From: Labilibaculum sp.
Lineage (GTDB): Bacteria > Bacteroidota > Bacteroidia > Bacteroidales > Marinifilaceae
NCBI RefSeq assembly: GCF_963664555.1
Contig: NZ_OY761461.1
Location: 1,984,001-2,048,000 of the forward strand
Length of the DNA: 64,000 nt
Direction: 5' to 3'
The notes under the pieces were generated by a model. It did no database searches and was not told the DNA's origin. It saw nothing but the letters and a program-made list of their open reading frames with translations. Shown here one piece after another: positions 42,735 to 53,400 of this stretch. The position numbers and the translations under genes were made by a program. Positions within the stretch are counted from its first letter, which is position 1; the number at the start of each line of letters is the position of its first letter.

Positions 42735-45620
42735 ATGCTTACAGGAGATTATAAAAAATTCTATGATGAGATCAAATTGACCATAGAAAAGTCACGTTTG
42801 TATACAGATGAAATTAGAAATTTGGCGTATGGAACGGATGCTGGTTTTTACCGATTAATACCTCAGATTATTATTCGGGCAAAAGATGAAGCTGAAGTAC
42901 AAAAGGCTGTATTTTTAGCTGATAAGTATAATCTACCGGTTACTTTTCGTGCCGCAGGAACCAGTTTAGCTGGTCAGGCAATTACCAATTCGATTTTAAT
43001 TGTTGCAGGAAAACATTGGGAAGATTTCGATATTCTTAAAAACGGCGAAGCAATTCGAATGCAGCCGGGTATGGTTGGAAGTCGTGTGAATAAGGTTTTG
43101 GCACCTTACGGAAGAAAATTGGGACCAGATCCGGCATCCATTAATTCTGCAATGATCGGAGGTATTGTTATGAATAACGCTTCTGGTATGAATTGTGGTA
43201 CTCATGAGAATTCTTATAAAACAATTCTGTCAGCTCGCTTGATTTTTGCCGATGGCACTATTTTGGATACCGGGGATGCTGCAAGCAAGGCTGATTTTAA
43301 AAAGACACACGGCGATTTTATCCGTAGGATTGAAGAATTGCGTGATAAAGTTCGCGCGAATAAAACCTTGGCAGAACGTATTCGTTACAAATACAGCATT
43401 AAGAATACAACTGGTTTGAGTATCAATCCATTTATCGATTACGAAGATCCATTTCAGATTATCGTGAATTTGATGGTGGGATCAGAGGGGACTTTGGCTT
43501 TTATGTCGGAATTGACCATGAAAACTGTGGTAAACCATAAATTTAAGGCCAGTGCAATGATATACTTTAGTGATATCGTAACTGCATGTCAATCGGTTGT
43601 AACCATAAAACCAGGGCCTGTACACGGAGCTGAAATGCTTGATCGTGTGGCTTTACGATCAGTAGAAAATGCTGATGGTATTCCTCCGTTTATTAAAGAT
43701 TTCCCTGATGGCGTAACTGCTATTTTGGTAGAAACATTGGCCAATAGTAAAAGTGAATTGAATGCCAATATTAGTGAAATTAAATTGCTGTTGTCGGCCT
43801 ACGAAACGGTTCGCCCAATTGAATTTACCGATAAACCAGAGGAGTATTCTAAATATTGGGATATCCGAAAAGGAGTATTTCCTGCAGTTGGTGGTTTAAG
43901 AGAAACAGGTACTACTTGTATTATCGAGGATGTAGCCTTTCATATCGATGATTTGCCAAAGGCAACTTTAGATTTGCAGAATTTGATTGCTAAATATGGA
44001 TACAAAGATGGTGTGATTTACGGTCATGCTTTGGAAGGAAATTTTCACTTTATCTTCAATCAGAATTTTGATAAACCCGAAGAATTGGAGCAGTATAAAA
44101 GCTTTATGCACGAGGTGGATGAATTAGTGATTGACAAGTACGATGGTTCGCTGAAAGCAGAGCATGGAACGGGCAGAAATATGGCTCCGTTTGTAAAACA
44201 TGAATGGGGCGAAGAGGCTTATCAGTTGATGAAAGATGTAAAGCAACTTTTCGATCCTAAGAATTTATTGAATCCGGGCGTTATTATTAACGAAGATCCG
44301 GAGTGTTATACTAAGAATTTTAAAACACTTGCTCCTGTTCACGAGTTGGTTGATAAATGTATTGAATGTGGTTTTTGCGAGGTAAACTGTTTAACTGCCG
44401 GTTTTACCCTATCTGCTCGTCAGCGTACCGTTGTACAGCGGGAACTAAAACGTCTGGAAACTACAGGAGAGGATCCGGAACGATACAAAATATTGAAGAA
44501 AGGATTTGATTATCTTGGTGAGCAGACTTGTGCCGGGGATGGCTTATGTGCAACGTCCTGCCCTGTAGGTATCGATACCGGTAAGTTCATTAAATACCTT
44601 CGGTCCTTAAATGTGGATACTCCGCGTGCTTTTAAAATCAGTCAGAAGGTTGCAGATAATTTCTCAACGGTTGGTTCTACTATTCGTGGAGGTTTAAAAT
44701 TCGTGAATGGTGTTCATACGGTGATGGGTTCTACTTTACTTGGAGCTGTTGCCGGTGGTTTTAGAACCTTAAGCGGAAATAACATTCCTTTGTGGACTCC
44801 TGCTATGCCGAAAGGAGCTAATGCACCAAAACCGAAACCTATCAACAAGGAGAATCCATTACGTGTGGTTTACTTTCCATCGTGTATTGCACAAACCATG
44901 GGACCTGCAAAAGGAGATCCTTACAAGGAGCCATTGCATATGGTTACCCAAAAGTTACTTGAAAAAGCAGGTTACGAGGTAATTTTCCCTGAAGGAATGA
45001 GCAATTTATGCTGCGGTACTCCATGGGAAAGTAAGGGCTTGATCAAGCATGCAGATCAGAAATCATCCGAATTGGAAGCTGCTTTGGTAAAAGCTTCTGA
45101 AAATGGAAAATATCCTGTTTTGTGCGATACATCTCCATGTTTGTACAGAATGAGAAGAGTAATGGATAAAGACTTAAAGCTTTACGAACCAGTTGAATTT
45201 ATTCATGAATTCTTAATGGACAAATTGGACTTTAAAAAGGTAAATGAAGTAATTACCATTCACTCAACCTGTACCACCACAAAAATGGGATTAACTCCGG
45301 CTCTAAAAACTGTTGCTGAGGCATGTGCACAGCATGTGGTATTGCCTGACGAAGTTGGATGTTGTGGTTTTGCAGGAGACAGAGGTTTTAATTTTCCGGA
45401 AGTAAATAAGTACGCTTTGCGAAAACTTCATCCGATAATTGAAAAGGAAAAGGTGATTGCAGGTTATTCCAACAGTAGAACCTGTGAAATTGGCTTGAGT
45501 ACAAATGGAAGAGTGCCATACATGTCGATTATTTATTTGGTTGATCGTGTAACAACAGGAAAAAACAAGCAAGTTAATTACAAGAAAAAGAAGGCGAAAA
45601 AACAGGTGGCTGCAATTTAA
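42735..45620 (+). CDS. FAD/Fe-S fused D-lactate dehydrogenase (GlcD-GlcF type)
   Basis: 961 residues. N-terminal FAD-linked oxidase of the Dld/GlcD family (PVTFRAAGTSLAGQA near 78, GPDPASINSAMIGG near 133, HGTGRNMAP near 478). Then a two-cluster Fe-S domain (CIECGFCEVNC near 540, CAGDGLCATSCPVG near 597) and two CCG motifs (NLCCGTPWES, GCCGFAGDRG). It oxidises D-lactate (or a related 2-hydroxyacid) and delivers electrons to quinone. The C-terminus is Lys-rich. It is a close paralogue of the next gene, from which it differs by having an intact frame. Confidence 0.93.
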   Translation: MLTGDYKKFYDEIKLTIEKSRLYTDEIRNLAYGTDAGFYRLIPQIIIRAKDEAEVQKAVFLADKYNLPVTFRAAGTSLAGQAITNSILIVAGKHWEDFDILKNGEAIRMQPGMVGSRVNKVLAPYGRKLGPDPASINSAMIGGIVMNNASGMNCGTHENSYKTILSARLIFADGTILDTGDAASKADFKKTHGDFIRRIEELRDKVRANKTLAERIRYKYSIKNTTGLSINPFIDYEDPFQIIVNLMVGSEGTLAFMSELTMKTVVNHKFKASAMIYFSDIVTACQSVVTIKPGPVHGAEMLDRVALRSVENADGIPPFIKDFPDGVTAILVETLANSKSELNANISEIKLLLSAYETVRPIEFTDKPEEYSKYWDIRKGVFPAVGGLRETGTTCIIEDVAFHIDDLPKATLDLQNLIAKYGYKDGVIYGHALEGNFHFIFNQNFDKPEELEQYKSFMHEVDELVIDKYDGSLKAEHGTGRNMAPFVKHEWGEEAYQLMKDVKQLFDPKNLLNPGVIINEDPECYTKNFKTLAPVHELVDKCIECGFCEVNCLTAGFTLSARQRTVVQRELKRLETTGEDPERYKILKKGFDYLGEQTCAGDGLCATSCPVGIDTGKFIKYLRSLNVDTPRAFKISQKVADNFSTVGSTIRGGLKFVNGVHTVMGSTLLGAVAGGFRTLSGNNIPLWTPAMPKGANAPKPKPINKENPLRVVYFPSCIAQTMGPAKGDPYKEPLHMVTQKLLEKAGYEVIFPEGMSNLCCGTPWESKGLIKHADQKSSELEAALVKASENGKYPVLCDTSPCLYRMRRVMDKDLKLYEPVEFIHEFLMDKLDFKKVNEVITIHSTCTTTKMGLTPALKTVAEACAQHVVLPDEVGCCGFAGDRGFNFPEVNKYALRKLHPIIEKEKVIAGYSNSRTCEIGLSTNGRVPYMSIIYLVDRVTTGKNKQVNYKKKKAKKQVAAI

Positions 45621-45663
45621 CATCCTTATTCGGTGGAAGATTGCAAAGGACCGGAATTTTTTT

Positions 45664-45712
45664 TACAAGCTGAAATGGAAGAGTTTGATTCGATTGCCGT
45701 TTTCAGCTTGTA
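45664..45712. other. Intercistronic hairpin between the two dehydrogenase genes
   Basis: Perfect 12-bp arms TACAAGCTGAAA / TTTCAGCTTGTA with a 25-base loop, no T-run. Second inverted repeat of the operon. Confidence 0.6.
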
Positions 45713-45770
45713 GAAAGATTTTAGGAAGGGATAGTTTGGTTCCTATTTGAAAATAGAAACAAGAAAAAAT

Positions 45771-48598
45771 ATGCTGACAGGAGAATATAAAATTTTACAC
45801 GAACGATTGCTAAAGTCAATTGATAAGAACAGAATGTTTCATGATCCTCTTCATACGCTTGCATGGGAAACCGATGCTAGTTTTTACCGGCTAATTCCTA
45901 AATTGGTAGTAAAGTCGAAAAGTGAGGCTGAGGTAAGTTTAATTATGAGGGAATGTCATAATTTAAACATACCGGTTACTTATCGTGCTGCAGGAACCAG
46001 TTTATCGGGGCAGGCAATAAGTGATTCTGTTTTGGTGGTTGCGGGAGAGCATTGGAAAAAGCATACGATACTTGATAATGGCGAAAAAATACGTCTTCAG
46101 CCAGGTATTACGGGTGCCCGTGCAAATGCTTTGCTGGCACGATATGGCAAGAAAATCGGACCGGATCCTGCATCTATTAATGCGGCAATGATTGGTGGTA
46201 TTGCTGCCAATAATGCATCAGGAATGTGTTGTGGAACTTCTGAGAATTCTTACAAAACAATCGATTCTATCCGTGTAATTTTGCATGATGGAACCGTTCT
46301 GGATACCTCCTGTAAGGAAAGTATTGCTTCGTTTAAAAGTACTCATCTTGACATGCTGAAGGGCATTAGTCAATTGGCCGCAGCTATTCGGAAGAATAAG
46401 ACTTTGAATGCCCGGATTCACGAGAAATTCAAAATGAAGAATACAACCGGTTACAGCCTGAATGCTTTGGTTGATTACAAGGATCCGATTGATATTTTAA
46501 CTCACCTTATGATTGGTTCTGAGGGAACCTTAGGATTTATTTCTGAGGTGGTTTACAGAACGGTAATTGAGCACAAGCACAAAGCAAGTTCATTAATGAT
46601 TTTCCCTGATATTGAGAAAGCCTGCCGGGCGGTTTCAATTTTAAAATCGGAGCCTGTTGCTGCGGTTGAATTAATGGATAGGGCTGCATTGCGTTCGGTT
46701 GAGAATGATGTTGGAGTGCCTGCTTATTTAAAAACACTTTCGGTTGGTGCATCTGCTATTTTAGTGGAAACCAGAGCGGGTGATGCTAAAACATTAAACA
46801 AGCAGATTGAAATAATTACAAATTCCCTTCGGGATATTCAGGTGGAATTACCCATTGAATTTACTGATGTTCCTGCTGAATTTGCAATGCTTTGGAAAAT
46901 CCGTAAAGGTTTACTTCCAACAGTTGGCGGTATGCGTAAAGTGGGAACCACTGTTATTATTGAGGATGTTTGTTTTCCGGTACCAAAGTTGGCCGAGGCT
47001 ACTTTGGATCTTCAGGACTTGTTTAAAAAGTACAAGTATTCGGAAGCGGTTATTTTTGGTCATGCTTTGGAAGGCAATTTACACTTTGTATTTACTCAGG
47101 ATTTTGGAACCCAACCTGAAATCGACAGGTATGCCAAATTCATGGATGAATTGGCCGATTTGGTTGTTGGCCGTTACGATGGAGCTCTAAAAGCGGAGCA
47201 CGGTACCGGACGAAATATGGCTCCTTATGTTGAGATGGAGTGGGGTACAGATGCTTACAATCTGATGAAGGAAATCAAGGCCATCTTCGATCCTCATTTT
47301 TTAATCAATCCGGGAGTTATCCTGAATGCCGATAAACAAGCTCATTTAAAGGATTTGAAACCTCTTCCTGCTGCTCACGAAAAAATAGATCAGTGTATGG
47401 AGTGTGGTTTTTGCGAACCATCATGTGTATCACACAACTTGACTTTAAGTCCGCGCCAAAGAATTGCTGTTTACCGCGAAATTACTCGTTTAAAAGCCTC
47501 TGGAGAGACTCCTCACGAGTTAGCCGGTATGGTAAACAATTCGATTACGAGGCCTTGCAAATGTGTGCTACCGATAGTTTGTGTGCGCTTAGTTGTCCTG
47601 TGAAAATTGATACCGGCAAACTGGTTAAGGAACTTCGGGCGGATGATGCATCACCAAAAGCAAAGAAATATGCCATGTGGTGTGCCGATAATATGGATAA
47701 AGTTCAGTCCTATGCTAAAGTGGGTCTGAATACTGTGAATTTCTTTCACTCCATACTTGGATCAGGCTTGATGGGTGGAATTGCTGGTGGTGTAAGAACT
47801 TTATCAGGAAATACAATTCCTCGCTGGACCAAGGCTTTTCCAAAAGGATCACCCAAAATTGTTCCACCTGCAGTGAATAAAAACAATCCTAAAAAGGTCG
47901 TTTATTTCCCATCTTGTATCAACAGAAGTATGGGCGTATCGAAAGATTACGACGAAAAGGTGGCTTTGACCATTAAGATGGAGAAGTTGATTAAAAAGGC
48001 AGGATATGAAATTATTTATCCTGAGGATTTAAACAACCATTGTTGTGGTATGGCATTTTTGAGTAAAGGCTTTAAAGAAGCTGGAATGAAAAAATCCAAT
48101 AATTTGGAAGCCGCTTTGAAAAAAGCAAGCAACAACGGGGAATATCCAATTCTCTGCGACATGAGCCCTTGCTTGTATACCATGAAGGAGAATATGGAGT
48201 CAAGATTGAAACTATACGAACCAATTGAATTCATAATGGATCATTTGAAAGATCACTTAAATTTTAAACAACTTGATGAAACAGTTTCAGTATTTGCTGT
48301 ATGTTCAGCTAAAAAATTGGGTGTGGAAGATAAGTTAGTTGATCTGGCGAAGCTTTGTGCTAAAAATGTAGTTAAGCCAGAAACAAATTGTTGTGGTTTT
48401 GCCGGTGATCGCGGATTCACTCACTCCGAGTTGAATGATCATGGTTTACGTGATCTGAAAATTCAACATCCTGCCGAAGTTAAGAATGGGTATTCAACAA
48501 GTAGAACCTGTGAAATTGGTTTAACATTAAACAGCGGCGTTTCTTACCAATCGATCGTTTATTTAGTTGACAGAGCAACTACTGCGAAAAGAAAATAA
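45771..48598 (+). pseudogene. Second FAD/Fe-S D-lactate dehydrogenase, one-base frameshift near 47524
   Basis: Paralogue of 42735-45620 with the same start (MLTGEYKIL), FAD motifs (YRAAGTSLSGQA, GPDPASINAAMIGG), first Fe-S motif CMECGFCEPSC, then CATDSLCALSCPV and two CCG motifs. The frame from 45771 continues to a stop at 47603. Homology to the paralogue switches to the +1-shifted frame near 47524 (ELAG becomes ELARYGKQFDYEALQ if one C is added to TTAGCCGG) and continues to 48598. A TTG at 45747 is open upstream but ATG 45771 matches the paralogue. It is either a recent inactivating deletion or a sequencing error. Confidence 0.88.
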
Positions 48599-48620
48599 AA
48601 AATTATTAATCACAAAGATG

Positions 48621-48695
48621 GAAACAGGCATGATCTGTTATTTATATAATTAGTATATGAATTCGTTTCGGGAGAATTAGATCATGTTCTGTTTC
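48621..48695. other. Intercistronic hairpin before the porin-like gene
   Basis: Arms GAAACAGG-CATGATCT and AGATCATGTTCTGTTTC (15 bp paired, one small bulge, loop about 42 bases). Third inverted repeat of the operon. Confidence 0.55.
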
Positions 48696-48717
48696 AATTC
48701 AAAAAACCCAAATTAAT

Positions 48718-49953
48718 ATGAAGAAAATTTATTTGATGTTGCTGGGATTTCTTCCTTTAGTAACTATAGCTCAAAAAGCTGATGAGGTAAAAGTTAAAAT
48801 CAGTGGTTTCGTATCGGCAGAATCAATTCTTGATAGTCGTAAGTCTGTGAATACTCGTGAAGGAGATGTAATTCTTTATCCTGCAGCAAAATCTTTTGAT
48901 GCAAATGGAGCCGATTTAAATGACCGTTCAGAATTGTTCATGACTACCATTCATTCTCGTTTAAGTTTTGGTGTTACTGGTTTCGAGGCTTTTGGAGCTA
49001 AAGGATCTGCTACAATTCAAGGTGATTTTGTGGGTACTTCGAATGATAAAATTGGTTTATTTCGTTTAAGACATGCATTTGTAAAATTAGATTGGGGAAA
49101 AGATGAACTTTTGGTGGGTAAAACCTGGCATCCTATGTTTGTAACATCTTCTTATCCTGATGTGCTTCATTGGGGGGGAGGTTTACCTTTTAATGTGTTG
49201 GGAAGAGCTCCTCAGTTTAGATATACCCGCAAATTAGGAGACAAAGGTTATGCTTTTATTGCTGCATTATCCGAAATGGATTTTAAATCGAATGGTCCGG
49301 ATGGTGCCGATGTTAAATATGTACAGCAAGCCAGTATTCCTGAATTTTCAGCTCAGGTTAAGTACGATTTTGCGAAAGGATTTACTTTGGGTGCAACAGC
49401 AGGTTATAAATTCTTAAAGCCTATGGTTGTGAATTCAGCAGGTTTAAAAACCGATGAAATGTTGAGCAGTTACCAAATGAATGCCTGGATGACAGTTAAA
49501 ACGGATAAACTAGTTTGGAACTTGCAGACGATCTACGGACAAAACATGTATAATTTTGTGATGATAGGCGGCTACGGTGTAAAAGCTGTTAAGGCCAATG
49601 GCGATTACGAATACACAAATGTGAAAACATCTTCAATTTGGTCTGATTTACATACAAGAACGGGTAATGTACGCTATGGACTTTTTGCGGGTTATACCAA
49701 GAACTTAGGTGCTGATGATAATTTGGCAATGAATGGAAGTAGTTTTGTTGGTTTGTATAGCCGTGGTTCAAACATTGATTATATCTATCAGTTTGGTCCC
49801 AGAGTTGAATTTCATTCCGGAAGTTTCATGATAGGTACCCAGGCATTATATACTGCAGCAGCTTATGGTACAACTCAAATTAACGGTAAGGTTGCAGATT
49901 CGAAAGAGGTGGGAAGCACCCGTTTGAGCGTACATTTTAAATATTCATTTTAA
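48718..49953 (+). CDS. Porin-like outer-membrane beta-barrel protein
   Basis: A 411-residue protein with a signal peptide (MKKIYLMLLGFLPLVTIAQ). About 16 amphipathic strands are visible (for example DELLVGKTWHPMF, RYTRKLGDKGYAFIAALSE), a WGGGLPFNVLGR turn like that of DcaP/OprP-like porins, and a terminal strand HFKYSF ending in Phe. As the last gene of the lactate operon it is a candidate route for organic acids through the outer membrane. The substrate is inferred from context only. Confidence 0.8.
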   Translation: MKKIYLMLLGFLPLVTIAQKADEVKVKISGFVSAESILDSRKSVNTREGDVILYPAAKSFDANGADLNDRSELFMTTIHSRLSFGVTGFEAFGAKGSATIQGDFVGTSNDKIGLFRLRHAFVKLDWGKDELLVGKTWHPMFVTSSYPDVLHWGGGLPFNVLGRAPQFRYTRKLGDKGYAFIAALSEMDFKSNGPDGADVKYVQQASIPEFSAQVKYDFAKGFTLGATAGYKFLKPMVVNSAGLKTDEMLSSYQMNAWMTVKTDKLVWNLQTIYGQNMYNFVMIGGYGVKAVKANGDYEYTNVKTSSIWSDLHTRTGNVRYGLFAGYTKNLGADDNLAMNGSSFVGLYSRGSNIDYIYQFGPRVEFHSGSFMIGTQALYTAAAYGTTQINGKVADSKEVGSTRLSVHFKYSF

Positions 49954-50290
49954 GAATATTAAATAAATATAGAAAGTCTGTTTTTCAATTTTAAGTGTTT
50001 AGGAAATAAGTTCGTCAAAGAATTAGTTTCTTAATTTACAATTAGCTTCGGTTTATAATCGAAGCTAATTTTTTATTATATCCATTAATAATGTTGTATA
50101 TGTAACTATTATACTGCCTAATCTAATCCTTCTAAATTCTGTAAATCATTTAGTACGCTTATAAAATTAGGCAGACATAAGTTCTAAAATACATCTATAT
50201 TCAATATTATGAAGAGTTTGGAATTGTTTTAAAGAAAGGGAAATGTTACAAAATGTTAAAAATATTTAATTTTTTTTTTTATCTTTAGTA

Positions 50291-50408
50291 TCGGGTTCTT
50301 ACTGAGAGGTAGAACTCATAAAAATTCAGCTGTAAGGCTGGTTAGTAGGTTAATTAACCCTTTAGAATTGTTGCCCGTGATTCCCCTATATCACGGGCAT
50401 TTTTTTTT
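50291..50408 (+). ncRNA. Candidate small RNA, about 118 nt, with terminator
   Basis: In the 523-bp gap between the lactate operon and the PEPCK-like gene. TATCTTTA at 50280-50287 fits the Bacteroidota -7 element TAnnTTTG except its last base. Downstream sequence folds into GGGTTCT / AGAACTC, CAGC / GCTG, GGTT-AATT-AACC and a strong terminator GCCCGTGA / TCACGGGC (50373-50398) plus at least nine T. No ORF fits. I do not recognise a known RNA family. The rest of this gap (49954-50270) is AT-rich without other features. Confidence 0.5.
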
Positions 50409-50421
50409 CAGTTTGCCGAAT

Positions 50422-50451
50422 AAAAAAAGGGAACCCTATAGTAGAGTTCCC
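50422..50451 (-). terminator. Intrinsic terminator of the PEPCK-like gene
   Basis: GGGAAC / GTTCCC stem with additional CT/AG pairs; on the minus strand followed by seven T residues, 26 bp after the stop codon. Confidence 0.75.
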
Positions 50452-50476
50452 AATTATTTTAGCATCAAAGTCCGTT

Positions 50477-53400
50477 TTAGGCCTTAAATAAAGGATCGGC
50501 ACCAATTGTACCAACTAAACTTTGCAGATATTCTTCTGTTTTAACGTGTTCCAGTTCTTTTTTAGCTTTCCAGAAACGTTCTTCCAAACTCAATTCGTCA
50601 TTCCATTCTGCGTTTATCTTGTTGGCCATGAAAGCCTCTAAGTAAGCAATTTGTTTTTCGTGGAAATTAATGTCAATTTGCTGCTTGTTTTTCAAACGGG
50701 CCTGATACCAGGATGAGTTAATTACCAATTCACGGTCGAATTGCTTACGCAGCTCCGGATCGCTTATTTCTTTTCCATTATAGTGGCCGTAGGCCATAAT
50801 ATTTAAAAGAATTTGCAATGGAGGAATTGCTGCAGAAACACTATTGTCTTTAAAGAAGTTGATTGCAACTTTTTCTTGAGCTTCTACGATATTTTTGATC
50901 CCATCAGCATAAGCTTCCAGATCCTGAATCTCAGGTTTTAACATTCTTTCGTTAAAAACGTTTTGAGGCTCATCAAAGATTCGATTCATATAACGGAAAA
51001 GGAATTCTTCTGTAATACGATATCCTAAACGACTGGCATGAATTGTTTCGCCTTCGTATTCAAAATCAGAAAGCTTCTCAAGAGAACCTTCTTGAATTAA
51101 TAATTTAGGATCACGGTTTTCCTCTTTCAATCGACACCAAAGTTCAGGAATTAACAATGAAACATCATGATCGAATCGATTTTCGGTACCTACGTGACCT
51201 GCAGCTGATGAAAACCCTTGATATCCGGTAAGGATGTATGAAAGTAAGGCATTGTTTAAATCAGTAGTTGGAGATAACATGTTGAAAGGACCTTTTGTTA
51301 AAGCGCCTTCAGAACCAGCACCTGTTGTTGAAGGAGATTTACCTGTTAAACTGCAAATAAAATCCATGAACAATTCAGGCAATTCCTGATAATGAATTGG
51401 GTTGTAAACACTCAATGCACGAATTCCGGCTTTTTTATCAGCAGGATTATTTCTGCGACCAGGTAAAACCGCATTTACCGGATGATGTACTGGTTCATTC
51501 AAAGGAATTTTTCTAGCCAAACGAATCCCAATTTCAGCTAATCGATCGTCAACAGGATTAACCAAGTCAGGTCTAATCTGCAAATAGCGAGGGTTTTGAG
51601 ACGGTTTTCCATCTACAATTCGAGTGTGTGAAGGAGAAATAAAGTAATTTGACTTCTTGCTTTCAGCACCTTGTCGAATGATTTCTTTAATTGGCTTTGT
51701 ATATAAATCGAAACCAATTGCATCTGCCAACAATTCCTTACCGTCTTCTCTGGTAAGAGGCTCATAGTTTGATGTAAAGTTATTTCTCATTGAAAGATCT
51801 GCTTCAGCTTCCTTATCGTATCCTCTGTGAACTGCTTCATCCGGACGTTGGAAAAAACGTTGTTCACAATTTGTAGTCAGCTTAATACTCTTATTGTCGT
51901 AACAATCATTCAAATAACTGAATCGGCTGGCAGGGAGTACAACTGAAGCTGTAATATCATCTTCCATTTGAATTTTGGCTGCGGCAATAAAATCCTGACG
52001 CAGCTTATTTAAATACCATGATTTATCACCTGCGAATCCTACCCGTAAGTAACTGGCAACAATTTTACGATTATTGAAGAGCAACTCGTGGCCTTTTCTT
52101 CCGTTAATAACATCAACCGAGAAGTAATCTCTCCAGCTGCTGTCTGTTCTTTCCGGACGGTAGAATCTCTTTACAAATAATACCAATGCTTTAACATGAT
52201 CCGGAATAGTATTCAGAAATTCATTGTATTCGGCAGTATAATATTTCGAAGGAGTTAACAGTTTCACTACAGAACCTAAGGATCGGTCAGAACTTAAAAG
52301 AGATCTTGATGGAGTTGTTCTGTTTGGAGTATCTTTCCAACGTTTTGTATAATCGTGATTGATTACCTGATCAGCAATATTAAAGTCTTTCTCCATATCC
52401 TGGATATAGAAAGAGCTGTAAATGATTGCATTTAATAACGATTTTGAAATTTCAGATTTACCTCCACCGGAAACAGTACAAGGTTTGTGACAGAAAGTTC
52501 CCTCCGAAGCAGTACTTACCAATCTCCACGATGGTGCCGAAGGATGCTTCTCCATGTGCATTTTATATCCGGAAGGGTGAACGTAGTAACTATTAGGTAC
52601 CAAACGAATGCTTTGTTCTTTACCATCCTTTTCCCAGCTTACCTTACTTTCATAAACATCAATATTAGCATTTTCGTTTATGTAATAGATGTCTGAATAT
52701 TCTTTGTCAACGGCATAACCTTCCGGATGAACATTCATTGTTTCACCAAATTGTTTTACCATTTCATCAAAACTGTACTGTTTTTTTAATACATTATTCA
52801 TGAAAAGTGCACCGCTAAAGCTGTCACCCAAATTTTTACGGGGGAATGCAATTGCGCCGCCAGAATGCTCTTCTTCAGCTAAACCATAAAGATTGGCTGA
52901 GAAACTAATTTGAGTTTTGATTTCCTTTTTAGAGTAGCCAAAGTAGTTATCAGCAATCAAGGTAATTACAACACCTTTTTCGCTGCGGCATGTTAGCTTA
53001 AATGCATTTCCGTTGTTGTAAAGCTCATTTTCATCCTTCCAGCAAACGCCATCATTTCTCTGACGCTCAGTAGCATCATCGTAATGAGGTAAGCCTAATT
53101 CTTTCTTTTTAAGGTTCAATAACTGTGGAGCCAGTACAATACAACCCGTATGTCCTGTCCAATGTTCAATATCCAAACCAGCATCGTTAGCAGGAATGTT
53201 AGGATCACCGGCATTACCAAAAATTGATTCAACAAAATCAAGATTACTTACTAAGCTGCCAGGAGCAAAGAAGCGAACCTCCATTGATTTTTGACTGATT
53301 ATTCCTTTTACTTCCGGACATACTATCGGGCGTAATAAAAGAGATACCATCAGTTCAGCTTTTTCTTCTTGAGTTGCTGTAAATGGAAGTTGTTTTAATT

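Noticed and set aside
45664..45712. Intrinsic terminator between the two dehydrogenase genes
   Set aside because: The stem is strong but the loop is 25 bases and no T-run follows on either strand.
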